A stretch of 64,000 bases of DNA from Xanthomonas sp. 3793 (GCF_024806835.1 NZ_JANTYU010000003.1:496001-560000), one strand, 5' to 3'. Positions 17,589 through 26,474 are shown, counted from the first letter of the stretch. A program made the numbers and translations. The notes: generated by a model not told the origin, from the letters alone.

Positions 17589-19235
17589 TTACCAATTGCG
17601 GAAACGTTTCGGCGGGTCGTACAACCCACCGGACCAACGCACCAGATCCTTGACCGTGCGCGCGGCAAGCAGATCGCGGGTGGCATCGCGCGGACGGATG
17701 CCCAGATCTTCCGGCCGCTTGATGACGCCGCGATCGCGCAGGTTTTCGACCATGCGCTTGTCGCGCCCCAGGCCCACGGCGGTATAGCCGGACACACCGC
17801 GAATCGCCTGCTCGCGTTCTTCCGGCGTGCGGCACAACAACAGGTTGGCGATGCCTTCTTCGGTCAGCACATGGCTGACGTCATCGCCGTAGATCATCAC
17901 CGGCGGCAGCGGCATGTTGGCGCGTTCGGCCAGCTCCCAGGCATCGAGCCTGTCGACGAAGGCCGGCGCCATGTGTTCGCGGAAGGTTTCCACCATCTGC
18001 ACCACCAGCTTGCGCCCGCGCGGCATCTCGCCCGGCCGTGCGGCTTCGCGTCCGGCCTTGAGCCAGGCAGCGCTGGCATGCCGGCGGCCGCGCGCGTCCG
18101 AGCCCATGTTGGGCGCGCCGCCGAAGCCGGCAATGCGGTCGCGCGTGGCAGTGGAGCTATTGCCCTGCAGATCGATCTGCAGCGTAGACCCGATGAACAT
18201 GTCGCAGGCATACAAACCGGCCGTCTGCGATAGCGCACGGTTGGACCGCATGCTGCCGTCGGCACCGGTAAAGAACACATCCGGGCGGGCGGCGATGTAG
18301 TTTTCCATGCCCAGCTCGGAGCCGAACGAATGCACCGATTCGACGAAGCCCGATTCGATCGCCGGGATCAGCGCCGGATGCGGATTCAGCGCCCAGTGGC
18401 GACAGATCTTGCCTTTCAATCCCAGCGATTGCGCGTAGGTGGGCAGCAGCAGTTCGATTGCTGCGGTGTCGAAGCCGATGCCGTGATTGAGCCGGTCCAC
18501 GCCGTACTCGGCATAGATGCCCTTGATCGCCATCATCGCCATCAGCACCTGGATCTCCGAGATCAACGCCGGGTCGCGGGTAAACAGGGGTTCGATGTAA
18601 TTGGGCTTGGGCGCTTCGGTCACGAAGTCCACCCAATCGGCCGGAATATCCACGCGCGGCAAGGTGTCGAGAATTTCGTTGACCTGCGCGATCACGATAC
18701 CGCCCTTGAATGCGGTGGCTTCCACGATCACCGGCGTGTCTTCGGTATTGGGGCCGGTGTAGAGATTGCCGTGGCGGTCGGCGGCCTGCGCGGTGATCAG
18801 CGCGATGCGCGGGGTCAGGTCGATGAAATAGCGGCCGAACAATTCCAGATAGGTGTGGATGGCACCGATCTCGATGCGGCCTTCGCCGACCAGGCCGGCC
18901 AGACGTGCGGCCTGCGGGCCGGAGAACGAAAAATCCAGGCGTTTGGCGATGCCGCGCTCGAACACGTCCAGATGCGCGGCCAGCGACAGCACCGACTGCA
19001 CCATGTGCAGGTCGTGCACGCGCGTGGGGTCCACCTCGGTCAGGCAGCGCGCTAGGAAATCGGCCTGCTTCTGGTTGTTGCCCTCCAGGCACACCCGGTC
19101 GCCGGGCTCGATCACCGCCTCCAGCAGCGCCACCACATCGTTGGCGGCAACCACGCGGCCTTGCGGCGCCAGCGCGGCGGCACGCTGCAAGCGCTTGCGC
19201 CGGCTTTCGGCCTGGGTGTCCCACTGTCGACTCAT
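17589..19235 (-). CDS. mdcA: Malonate decarboxylase alpha subunit (acetyl-S-ACP:malonate ACP transferase)
   Basis: A 548-residue subunit that exchanges acetyl for malonyl on MdcC, opening the catalytic cycle. It is the first gene of the operon. Family stretches include CLEGNNQKQADFLARCL, HDLHMVQSVLSLAAHLDVFE, LDFSFSGPQAARLAGLV, GNLYTGPNTEDTPVIVEATAFKGG and AGFGGAPNMGSDARGRRHAS. Length is normal for MdcA. A 17-base inverted repeat about 38 bases before the start codon is a candidate operator. Confidence 0.96.
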   Translation of the reverse strand: MSRQWDTQAESRRKRLQRAAALAPQGRVVAANDVVALLEAVIEPGDRVCLEGNNQKQADFLARCLTEVDPTRVHDLHMVQSVLSLAAHLDVFERGIAKRLDFSFSGPQAARLAGLVGEGRIEIGAIHTYLELFGRYFIDLTPRIALITAQAADRHGNLYTGPNTEDTPVIVEATAFKGGIVIAQVNEILDTLPRVDIPADWVDFVTEAPKPNYIEPLFTRDPALISEIQVLMAMMAIKGIYAEYGVDRLNHGIGFDTAAIELLLPTYAQSLGLKGKICRHWALNPHPALIPAIESGFVESVHSFGSELGMENYIAARPDVFFTGADGSMRSNRALSQTAGLYACDMFIGSTLQIDLQGNSSTATRDRIAGFGGAPNMGSDARGRRHASAAWLKAGREAARPGEMPRGRKLVVQMVETFREHMAPAFVDRLDAWELAERANMPLPPVMIYGDDVSHVLTEEGIANLLLCRTPEEREQAIRGVSGYTAVGLGRDKRMVENLRDRGVIKRPEDLGIRPRDATRDLLAARTVKDLVRWSGGLYDPPKRFRNW

Positions 19236-19272
19236 CGCGATGCCTCACCGGGCCGGGCCCGTAATGTCGAAG

Positions 19273-19289
19273 TAATTACATCGTAATTA
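19273..19289. promoter_or_regulatory. 17-bp inverted repeat, candidate GntR operator at mdcA
   Basis: TAATTAC-ATC-GTAATTA is a perfect 7-3-7 inverted repeat, AT-rich inside GC-rich DNA, 38 bases before mdcA and 140 bases before the divergent padR-type gene. Size and symmetry suit a GntR dimer. Assignment to the cluster's GntR protein is inference. Confidence 0.5.
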
Positions 19290-19387
19290 TGGAACTTGAT
19301 CGTGTCTAGACGCGTTGCAGCATCGGCGCAGGACGTGACGACAGCCAGTCAGCAATGCGACAGCCAGATGCTTGCGGGCGCCGCCAC

Positions 19388-19424
19388 TTCGATATATCGT
19401 TTTCGCGCACTTCGATATATCGAA
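19388..19424. promoter_or_regulatory. Two tandem palindromes, candidate PadR operator
   Basis: TTCGATATATCGTT (19388-19401) and the perfect palindrome TTCGATATATCGAA (19411-19424) are spaced 23 bp centre to centre and end 5 bases before the PadR-type start codon. This is consistent with autorepression; a weak TTGCGG/TATCGT promoter overlaps the first copy. Confidence 0.65.
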
Positions 19425-19429
19425 CGAAC

Positions 19430-19966
19430 ATGACTCCTCGCTACCACAAGGTCTTGGCCGATCTGGATGCGTCAGATGGACACGCCTCCGGGCGCGGCGG
19501 TGCGCGCCCTCGCCCGCTGGGGCATGGCGATCTGCGCCTGCTGCTGCTGGCCTTGATCGAGCAGCACCCACGCCACGGCTACGAGCTGATGCGGCAGATC
19601 GCGGCGCTGTTCAAAGGGCTGTACACACCCAGCGCCGGCGCGATCTACCCGGCGCTGGCGCAGCTGGAAGCCGACGGCTGGGTGCACACCGATCTGGAGC
19701 AGGGCCGCAAGCGGTATCGGATCACCGAGACGGGCCGCAGCCATGCCGCCGATCAGCGCGATGCCCTGGATGCCGCACTGGCGCGCACCCATCGCCGCGC
19801 CCGCGAGCTGATCAAGGCACAGACGCCCCCACCCATCCGCGAGGCTGTTCACCGCATCAAGCACGGCCTGTTCGCACGGCACGGGCAGTGGAGCGAGGCC
19901 GAAACCGAACGGATTGCCGCACTGCTCAACGCCGCCGCCGACGGCATGGAGCAGGACGCACGCTGA
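19430..19966 (+). CDS. PadR-family regulator (YqjI-like)
   Basis: A 178-residue repressor-type protein. The winged helix covers about residues 35-110 (LLLALIEQHPRHGYELMRQIAALFKGLYTPSAGAIYPALAQLEADGWV), the PadR signature, followed by a helical dimerisation region. It precedes a siderophore-interacting reductase, the same arrangement as yqjI-yqjH in Escherichia coli, where YqjI is a metal-responsive repressor. Unlike YqjI, the N-terminal extension is not strongly histidine-rich (HKVLADLDASDGHASGRGG), so metal sensing is uncertain. The start at 19430 lies immediately after two operator-like palindromes. Confidence 0.85.
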   Translation: MTPRYHKVLADLDASDGHASGRGGARPRPLGHGDLRLLLLALIEQHPRHGYELMRQIAALFKGLYTPSAGAIYPALAQLEADGWVHTDLEQGRKRYRITETGRSHAADQRDALDAALARTHRRARELIKAQTPPPIREAVHRIKHGLFARHGQWSEAETERIAALLNAAADGMEQDAR

Positions 19967-20085
19967 GTGTTGAAGCATCGACGCCAGTCGATCGCCACTG
20001 GGTGCCGTGTCGCAACGCCATCGCATCCGCCTCCCCCCACCAACGCCGCGCCTGTGAGCGCGACACCATCAGGAATCGCACCATC

Positions 20086-20874
20086 ATGGCTGCACACACC
20101 AATACCCAAGTTCGTCGCGACACGCGCCTACGCGCCGTGCAGGTGATCCGTTGCGAGTCGATCACTCCGCAGATGCGCCGCATCGTCTTCGGCGGCAGCG
20201 AGCTGGCCGGCTTTCAAAGCGAAGCGCCGGACGATCACGTCAAACTGTTCTTCCCCAATGCCGATGGCGCCTTCGTGCTGCCGACCATGACCGCGGAAGG
20301 GCCGCGCTATGCCGAAGGCGCACTGCCCTCGCCCGGGCGCGACTACACGCCGCGCGCCTTCGATCCACAGAGCGGCGAGCTGAGCATCGATTTCGTGCTG
20401 CATGGCGATGGCGTGGCATCCAGTTGGGCCGCACACGCCCGACCCGGCGACGCGCTGACGATCGGCGGCCCGCGCGGCTCGTTCCTGGTGGCCGACGACT
20501 ACGACCATTACGTGCTGATCGGCGACGAGACCGCGCTGCCGGCAATCGGCCGCTGGCTGGAATCGATGCCGGCCGACCTGCACGCAGACGTCTTTATCGA
20601 AGTGGCCGATGCCGACGAGCGGCAGGAGCTGATCAGCGCCGCCGATGTGGACGTGTACTGGCTGGAGCGTAATGGCTTCGATGCCGCCAGCAGCACCTTG
20701 CTGGAAGACAGCCTGCGCGACTACGAGCCACACGACGGCGACACCTTTTACTGGATCGGCGCCGAATCGATGCGTGCGCGGGCAATGCGCAAGTTCGTGG
20801 AAGAGCACCTGGGCGTGGACAAGGAATCGATCCGCGCAAAGGGGTACTGGAAAGCGCATCTGGCTGCGGAGTGA
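20086..20874 (+). CDS. Siderophore-interacting protein, NAD(P)H-dependent ferric reductase (YqjH/ViuB-like)
   Basis: A 262-residue flavin reductase predicted to release iron from ferric siderophores in the cytoplasm. Features are an FAD-binding barrel with DYTPRAFDP (the RxYTxR-type flavin motif), HGDGVASSWAAHARPGDALTIGGPRGSF for flavin and nucleotide binding, and a C-terminal NAD(P)H domain ending FYWIGAESMRARAMRKFVEEHLGV...AKGYWKAH. The start ATG at 20086 has AGGA nearby. It lies 119 bases after the PadR gene on the same strand and is probably its target. Confidence 0.9.
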   Translation: MAAHTNTQVRRDTRLRAVQVIRCESITPQMRRIVFGGSELAGFQSEAPDDHVKLFFPNADGAFVLPTMTAEGPRYAEGALPSPGRDYTPRAFDPQSGELSIDFVLHGDGVASSWAAHARPGDALTIGGPRGSFLVADDYDHYVLIGDETALPAIGRWLESMPADLHADVFIEVADADERQELISAADVDVYWLERNGFDAASSTLLEDSLRDYEPHDGDTFYWIGAESMRARAMRKFVEEHLGVDKESIRAKGYWKAHLAAE

Positions 20875-21781
20875 GGTCAAGCACTCCTGCCTCTGCCGAT
20901 CAGTGGAGAGTGGCGAACAAACTACGTCGCATCTGACGAACGCCCAACCTTCGGAGTCGGAAACCTCGACCTGTAAGACCACTGGGCTGGCTTGCGAGAC
21001 GGTCTGTGCTGTTACTTCTGCCGTACCAGCGCGTTCAAAGCGCGGTAAGGCGCATGCACATCAGTGATGACTGGAAACGGTCCTGCACCTGGGTTTGCTG
21101 CATCACCTCGAGCCGAACGCATCGTCAATAAGAAGCGCGTACCTACGACACAGCCCGCGCCGCAATACTTTCCAGATCAATTGGCTATCTCGTTTGAAAT
21201 CGATGCAACCAAGCATCAGGAGGCATCCATTGCGAAGATAAATTCGATTATAAGGTGTCCCAGATGCTCATTAACATGAGCCGAGCACCCAACAACAAAC
21301 ACTGTAGGCTTGAAGCGATGCTTGACGAGCCAGACGCCTGAGCTTCATGAAAGAGACACCGACGGTATCGATCGTCTGATCTAAAGTTAACTGCAGAGGT
21401 CAGCCCGGACTTGCTATGCGCTCATGCAACACGGATGACACCTCGCACGCTGCATACTATTCCTCGGCGACAGGTCGCAATATCGATAATGCATCGATAC
21501 GCAGTCGTCACCGGCTCAGGCTGTTCCAAAGGATCCGGCCATGAAGTGAGGGCTTGATACGTACGAACACGCATAGAAAGTGGCATGAGGTACAACGAAC
21601 GCCGGATGACCCGATCATCATCAGTGCAGACTTACGTTCGGATGACGACGTTGAACAAGCGAACACAGCAACTATTGACACCCATAAATTCGCTTGTTAG
21701 AACGCAAACTCAAGGATTTCTAAATCTTTATCTGATCGGTGCACTATCACCCGATGGACCTGCTCAATCGAGAGGCTTCCC
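20875..21781. other. AT-richer gene-poor stretch, possibly acquired or decayed DNA
   Basis: About 900 bases with visibly lower GC than the flanks. Short open frames exist at 21064-21279 and 21585-21785 but have no recognisable product or good ribosome-binding site. I see no transposase, tRNA or direct-repeat borders. Confidence 0.5.
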
Positions 21782-22210
21782 ATGAAAGATATGAAGACAG
21801 ATGAACGTCGCCGTTTTTTGATGGGAGCAGTTGCCATCGCGCTTTTGGCAGCCTCGCCTATCGCTGCTTACTCGGCTCAGCGAGCAAACACCACCGCCCT
21901 TCAACAGGCAACGCCGAGGAAACAGATATTAGAAGTGAAGGTTCGAGGTGATCTGAGCGGAAGGGAAATCGACCTTCAGCTAAGCCCAGGCGAAATCTCG
22001 CCAGTCCTGATTCTACCCGACAATAGAAAATACCGCGTCAAAGCCTCCATCATCCGTACGGACCACCTATTTGGTGACATCTACGCACTGGTGCTGGCAG
22101 ATGCAAATGGAAGGACGCTTGCAGAAATGAATATTGCGGGAAACACGACCGCGACCTTCAGCGATCACCGCGTTCAGATATATCTACTTCCAATCGAGCA
22201 AGCCGCCTGA
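21782..22210 (+). CDS. Hypothetical exported protein with Tat-like signal
   Basis: A 142-residue protein I do not recognise. The N-terminus MKDMKTDERRRFLMG then a hydrophobic AVAIALLAASPIAAYSA resembles a twin-arginine signal peptide, so the mature part of about 110 residues is probably periplasmic. It looks beta-rich (LEVKVRGDLSGREIDLQLSP, RVQIYLLPIE). GAGAGG lies just before the ATG. Codon use is less GC-biased than in the neighbours, and the gene sits in an AT-richer stretch, which suggests recent transfer. No partner gene is adjacent. Confidence 0.6.
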   Translation: MKDMKTDERRRFLMGAVAIALLAASPIAAYSAQRANTTALQQATPRKQILEVKVRGDLSGREIDLQLSPGEISPVLILPDNRKYRVKASIIRTDHLFGDIYALVLADANGRTLAEMNIAGNTTATFSDHRVQIYLLPIEQAA

Positions 22211-22252
22211 TCAGGGATGATGCTCTCAAGGGTTTAGCTGCTTGAAATTTTC

Positions 22253-22288
22253 TCGAAAAAGTTAGGGCCCGCCAATGGCGGGCCCTAA
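22253..22288 (-). terminator. Intrinsic terminator of the yceI-type gene
   Basis: A perfect 12-bp stem, TTAGGGCCCGCC and GGCGGGCCCTAA with a 3-base loop, is followed on the minus strand by CTTTTTC. It begins 18 bases past the stop of the YceI lipoprotein gene. Confidence 0.85.
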
Positions 22289-22305
22289 TGTGAGCCATTG
22301 CTTGA

Positions 22306-23034
22306 TTACTTCGCAGCAGCGTCGCCGGCCTTGGCCTGCAGGGCCTCGGTGGTGATGCGGATCTTGACCTCGTCGCTGACGTTCGGGGCGTACTGGCCGA
22401 CGCCGAAGTCGCTGCGCTTGATTGTGGTGGTGGCATCGAAACCGGCCGCCGGCACCTTCTTCATCGGGTGCTCGCCGGCACCGTTGAGGGTGACGTCCAG
22501 CACGACAGGCTTGGTCTGATCCTTGATGGTCAGGTCACCGGTGACGGTCAGCTTGTTGGTGCCAGCCGCTTCGACCTTGGTGCTCTTGAAGGTGGCGGTC
22601 GGGAACTTGGCCGCATCGAAGAAGTCGCCGCTCTTCAGGTGCTCGTCGAACTTGGCGGTGAAGCTGTTCAAGCCGGACAGCGGCAGGGTGACCTGCACGG
22701 TGGACTTGGTCACGTCGGCCGCGTCGTACACCAGGGTGCCGTCGACATTGCCGAAATGCGCGCTCGGGTTGGAGAAGCCGAAGTGGCTCCACTGCGCGAT
22801 CACGTCGGTGTGGCTCGGATCCAGGGTGTAGGTGCCGGAGGCCACTTCCACGGCCGGAGCGGTCGAGGCGGCAGGCGTCGCAGCCGGGGCCGGGGTGGTG
22901 GCAGCGGCATCGGCCGGCGCAGTGGCGGCCGGGGTTTCGGCGGCCGGCGTGGCGGCGTTATCGGCCGGCTTGGAGCAGGCGGCGATGGCCAGGGTCAGGG
23001 CGAGCGGCAGCAGCAGTTTGTGGGTGGTCTTCAT
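22306..23034 (-). CDS. YceI-family lipoprotein
   Basis: A 242-residue lipoprotein. The signal peptide ends in LAIAAC with lipidated Cys20, then an Ala/Pro/Thr-rich linker of about 45 residues, then a YceI lipocalin-like domain from about residue 68 (GTYTLDPSHTDVIAQWSHFGFSNPSAHFG; VDGTLVYDAAD; FPTATFKSTKVE; DLTIKDQTKPVVLDVTLNG). YceI barrels bind polyisoprenoid or amide lipids in the periplasm. The ATG at 23034 has AAGGAG. A clear intrinsic terminator follows. The linker and lipid anchor are additions to the minimal YceI fold. Confidence 0.92.
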   Translation of the reverse strand: MKTTHKLLLPLALTLAIAACSKPADNAATPAAETPAATAPADAAATTPAPAATPAASTAPAVEVASGTYTLDPSHTDVIAQWSHFGFSNPSAHFGNVDGTLVYDAADVTKSTVQVTLPLSGLNSFTAKFDEHLKSGDFFDAAKFPTATFKSTKVEAAGTNKLTVTGDLTIKDQTKPVVLDVTLNGAGEHPMKKVPAAGFDATTTIKRSDFGVGQYAPNVSDEVKIRITTEALQAKAGDAAAK

Positions 23035-23395
23035 TGAAACTCCTTGAGATGAGGGACCGCATTGGATCAACGCGGATGGAACGGACGCAGACGGACGAGG
23101 ACTGCAGGAAACTGTAGAACGGCAAACCTATCTTGCACGGCAGTGGTCAGAAGGCGAAGGACGGCTGGCCCGGAATGCGCAGTGGACACATGGCATCGGC
23201 CGCCTCCTGGCATCGGCCGCGCTCACTGATGGGTGGGCGCAATCGCTTGATCGACGACACACAGCAATACAGCACTACATGGAGCGATCGGTATTGGGCG
23301 GCAACCATGACGACGTGCCATGAGCGCAGGCAGACACGCCGAGGCAGTGATGTCGCAGCGGAGACGCCACACGCGGCGCTACTCACTGCAGAGCA
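23035..23395. other. Intergenic region, no gene seen
   Basis: About 360 bases between the YceI and nitroreductase genes. The open frames on both strands are short and show no family resemblance. It should contain the yceI promoter. Confidence 0.55.
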
Positions 23396-23986
23396 TTACT
23401 CAAAGCGCGCCGCTTCATCGAAGCTCAGGCGCGGCGAGCGCGGGAACAGCCCGGCCGGGTCGCCGTAGCCAAGATTGATCAGGAAGTTGGACTTGATCGG
23501 CGTGCCGGCGAAGAACGCTTCATCCACCTTGGCATTGTCGAAACCCGACATCGGGCCGGCATCCAGGCCCAGCGCGCGCGCGGCCAGGATCAGATAGGCG
23601 CCCTGCAGCGAGCCGTTACGAAATGCGCCACTCACGCGCATCTCGCGCGCACCGTCGAACCAGCTCTTGGCATCGGCATGCGGGAACAGGTACGGCAGCT
23701 TTTCGTGGAAGTCTTCGTCGTGCGCCACGATCACCGTGACCGGCGCGGCCAGCGTCTTGGCCGCATTGCCTTCGGACAGCGCCGGCTTGAGCTTCTGCTT
23801 GCCCTGCGCCGTGGTCACGAACACGAACCGCCCCGGCGAACCGTTGGCCGCCGTCGGGCCCCACTTCAACAGGTCGTAAAGCTCGCGCAACTGCGCCTGG
23901 CTGACCGGCTTGTCGAGAAAGGCGTTTTGGGTGCGGGCGGTACGGAACAGCTGATCCAGTGCGGCAGTGTTGAGCGAATCGGACAT
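23396..23986 (-). CDS. RutE-like malonic semialdehyde reductase / nitroreductase
   Basis: A 196-residue flavoenzyme of the NfsB/RutE family, predicted to use NADH or NADPH to reduce an aldehyde or nitro compound. It starts [23 protein letters not shown], like RutE, with the FMN-contact sequence [19 protein letters not shown] and the late [20 protein letters not shown]. No other rut pyrimidine-degradation genes are nearby, so malonic semialdehyde is only one possible substrate. The ATG at 23986 follows GGAG. Confidence 0.85.
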   Translation of the reverse strand: MSDSLNTAALDQLFRTARTQNAFLDKPVSQAQLRELYDLLKWGPTAANGSPGRFVFVTTAQGKQKLKPALSEGNAAKTLAAPVTVIVAHDEDFHEKLPYLFPHADAKSWFDGAREMRVSGAFRNGSLQGAYLILAARALGLDAGPMSGFDNAKVDEAFFAGTPIKSNFLINLGYGDPAGLFPRSPRLSFDEAARFE

Positions 23987-24120
23987 GAGCACTCCAGAAG
24001 AAGGGATGGCGCGACGGTAAGCTGTGGCGCCGGCACCAGTGTGAAGACCCGCAGTGTAGAGTGGCGCGATTGCCGCCACACGCGTTCAATCTGAAACAAA
24101 TCTATGTCGGATCTGAAACG

Positions 24121-25068
24121 ATGGCGGTAACCTGGGCGCTGAGCGACGGCCGCGCCGGCAATGCACGCCAGGCCGAGGCACTGGCGCGGGCATTGCGCCC
24201 GGGGGTCTTCCAGCCAATCCATCTGCACCCGCAGCCGCCCTGGCGTTGGGCGGCGCCGCGTGTGCTGCCCGGCGCGCAGGCTGCTTTCGGTGCCGCATTC
24301 GCCCGGCAACTGCAGCAGCCGCCCGCCCTGGCCATCGGTTGCGGCCGCCAGGCGGCGCTGGCCACCCGGCTGCTGCGCGCCCGCGGCAGCCGTAGCGTGC
24401 AGATCCTGGACCCACGCCTGGATGCCCGCCACTGGGACCTGCTGATCGTGCCGGAGCACGATGCGTTGCGGGGCGAGAACGTGCTCACCCTGCTCGGCAG
24501 CCTGCACCCGGTGGACGATGCCTGGCTGGCGGACGGGCGTGCCGCGTTCCCGGCTCTGGGCCGCCTGCCCGGCCCACGGCTGGCGCTGCTGGTCGGCGGA
24601 CCCACCATGCAGGTGCCATGGACAGCGCAGGATCTGGCCGCGCTGTGCACGCCGTTGCGCGCGCAACTGCGCGCGCTCGGCGGCAGCCTGCTGGTCACCG
24701 TCTCGCGGCGCACGCCAGCGGACGCAATCGCCCCACTGCGGACGGCCTGCAACGGCGTGCCACACCTGCTGTGGTGCGACGAACGCGACGGCCCCAATCC
24801 CTACGCCGGCCTGCTGGGGTGGGCCGATGCCATCGTGGCGACCGCCGACTCGGTCAACCTGTTGTCGGAGGCCTGCGCCACGCGCGTGCCGGTGACGGCC
24901 GCATTCGGCGACCGCGCCAGCGGGCGCGTCGGCCGCCATGTGCAGGCGCTGCGGCACCGTCAGCGGCTGCGTGCAGGCGATGAAGTTTTAGGTGCCGCGG
25001 CCGATATCCTGCCGGTGCGCGAAACCGAGCGCATCGCCCTGCAGGTGCGCGCGCGCCTGTCGCCGTGA
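24121..25068 (+). CDS. ELM1/DUF1022-family protein, putative glycosyltransferase-like
   Basis: A 315-residue protein of the family named after the plant mitochondrial-fission factor ELM1; its bacterial role is unknown. Signatures are ALSDGRAGNARQAEALARAL at the N-terminus, VPEHDALRGENVLTLLGSLH, LALLVGGPT and the C-terminal ADAIVATADSVNLLSEACATRVPV, which looks like the nucleotide-sugar site of GT-B glycosyltransferases. I took ATG 24121; a GTG at 24061 would add 20 residues. The next gene begins 45 bases on. Confidence 0.8.
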   Translation: MAVTWALSDGRAGNARQAEALARALRPGVFQPIHLHPQPPWRWAAPRVLPGAQAAFGAAFARQLQQPPALAIGCGRQAALATRLLRARGSRSVQILDPRLDARHWDLLIVPEHDALRGENVLTLLGSLHPVDDAWLADGRAAFPALGRLPGPRLALLVGGPTMQVPWTAQDLAALCTPLRAQLRALGGSLLVTVSRRTPADAIAPLRTACNGVPHLLWCDERDGPNPYAGLLGWADAIVATADSVNLLSEACATRVPVTAAFGDRASGRVGRHVQALRHRQRLRAGDEVLGAAADILPVRETERIALQVRARLSP

Positions 25069-25113
25069 ATCACGCGCCCGACGATGGCGCCCGACACAAG
25101 GATGCTGCGATCG

Positions 25114-25968
25114 ATGAAGCCACCAAGGAGCAAACACGCCATCGGACGGGCGGTCACGCTGGCACTGCTGGCCGCCTTGCCGTTGGCCGCAGCCGCAACG
25201 CCTGCGTGCGTGCCGCGCTACCCCACGCCGCAGGCCACCGCTGCGATGTTCGACATGGCCAGCGACACCGCGCAGGCGCTGGATGCATTGCCCGATGCGC
25301 AGGTCGTACTGTTGGCGCGCGGCGGCCAGGACCTGAGCCGTTATGGCCTGAAACATAGCCACCTGGCATTTGCGCTGCGCGACGAGGATGGTCTGTGGCG
25401 CGTGCGGCACCTGCTCAATCGCTGCAAGAGCGACGCGTCCCAGCTGTATGTGGAAGGCCTGAGCAATTTTGTCGGCGAAAGCGCATTGAGCAGCGACCTG
25501 CGCGTAGGCATCCCGACCCGCGCAGTGCAGCAACGGCTGCACGATCTGCTGAGCGGTAGCGGCAACATCGCCCACCGGCTGCATGAAACGCGCTACAGCA
25601 TCGTGGCGTATCCGTTCTCCACCGAATACCAGAATTCCAACCAATGGGTGCTGGAAGTGCTGGCGGTCGCGTTGGCGGCGCAAGCGCAACCGCCGGAGCT
25701 GATTGACGACCGCCGCAAGGCGCAAGCCTGGTTGCGTGCCGCGCGCTACCACCCCAGCATCCTGCATCTGGATCTGCGCCAGCGCCTGGGCGCGCGCTTC
25801 GTCGCCGCCAATGCCGCAACCTCGGACCACCCCGCCGGTGAGCGGGTGTCCGGCGATTATTCGGTGGTCACGGTCGAATCAATCTTCGACTTCCTGCATC
25901 AACGCGACGCCGTCCTGCAGGAACTGTCCATCGCTCGCGTCGTCGACACAGCTGGAGAAACGCCATGA
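25114..25968 (+). CDS. DUF2145-type exported protein
   Basis: A 284-residue protein with a signal peptide (MKPPRSKHAIGRAVTLALLAALPLAAAATPA). The mature part has conserved-looking stretches VVLLARGGQDLSRYGLKHSHLAFALRD and STEYQNSNQWVLEVLA, which I associate with DUF2145, a family without known function; the pattern hints at a papain-like cysteine-hydrolase fold, as an inference only. ATG 25114 is preferred because AAGGA lies about 11 bases upstream; two earlier in-frame ATGs exist. The gene overlaps the next by 4 bases. Confidence 0.7.
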   Translation: MKPPRSKHAIGRAVTLALLAALPLAAAATPACVPRYPTPQATAAMFDMASDTAQALDALPDAQVVLLARGGQDLSRYGLKHSHLAFALRDEDGLWRVRHLLNRCKSDASQLYVEGLSNFVGESALSSDLRVGIPTRAVQQRLHDLLSGSGNIAHRLHETRYSIVAYPFSTEYQNSNQWVLEVLAVALAAQAQPPELIDDRRKAQAWLRAARYHPSILHLDLRQRLGARFVAANAATSDHPAGERVSGDYSVVTVESIFDFLHQRDAVLQELSIARVVDTAGETP

Positions 25969-26474
25969 TGCACGCCCGTTCCTGTCTCGCTGCGGGGGCA
26001 TGCCTGTTCGCTGCCCTGGCCGTGCCCTGCGCGCACGCCGGCGAAGCGACCACACCCGGTGAAAAATCCGAGTTCTATTCTGCGCTGGCGTTGGCCACGC
26101 CGGTGCTGGCCGCGTCCGCTGTGGTGGGATCGGTCTTTGCCCCACCGGTTGCAGCATATAACGCATTGGCCGAGTCACGTCGCGAGACACGCGCGCACAA
26201 GCTGCCGGCAATGCGCGTGGAGGCCGTCGATACCCTGCCCGAAGGCGCACGCCAGGTGCGCCTGCAGGATCCGCAACAGGCCGAAACCACTGCGGTACTG
26301 CAATGGCCGGCACGCCAGGACGACCCCGCCGCAGGCTTCCACGTCGGCGAGGTGGTGACGTTCCAGCCCAGCCCCGCCGGCAGTGGCTGGACCGTGCATG
26401 CGCCGCAGGGCCAGGCCCTGGCCTTCCTGCCGACCGGCGATGCAGTGGTCAACAGCAGCAGTCGCGTCTGGTGA
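25965..26474 (+). CDS. Hypothetical exported protein, partner of the DUF2145 gene
   Basis: A 169-residue protein with a signal peptide (cleavage near CAHAGEA) and a second hydrophobic segment around residues 44-62 (LALATPVLAASAVVGSVFAPPVAAY) that may anchor it. The remainder contains GFHVGEVVTFQPSPAGSGWTVHAPQGQALAFLP, a small beta domain I cannot name. It is translationally coupled to the preceding gene through ATGA, so the two probably act together in the periplasm or envelope. Confidence 0.7.
   Translation: MMHARSCLAAGACLFAALAVPCAHAGEATTPGEKSEFYSALALATPVLAASAVVGSVFAPPVAAYNALAESRRETRAHKLPAMRVEAVDTLPEGARQVRLQDPQQAETTAVLQWPARQDDPAAGFHVGEVVTFQPSPAGSGWTVHAPQGQALAFLPTGDAVVNSSSRVW

Noticed and set aside
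23133..23468. A 111-codon plus-strand frame before the nitroreductase gene.
   Set aside because: No domain, runs into the antisense of the nitroreductase, and lacks a start signal.
23396..23986. Part of a rut pyrimidine-degradation operon.
   Set aside because: Only the RutE-like gene is present; neighbours are unrelated and on different transcription units.
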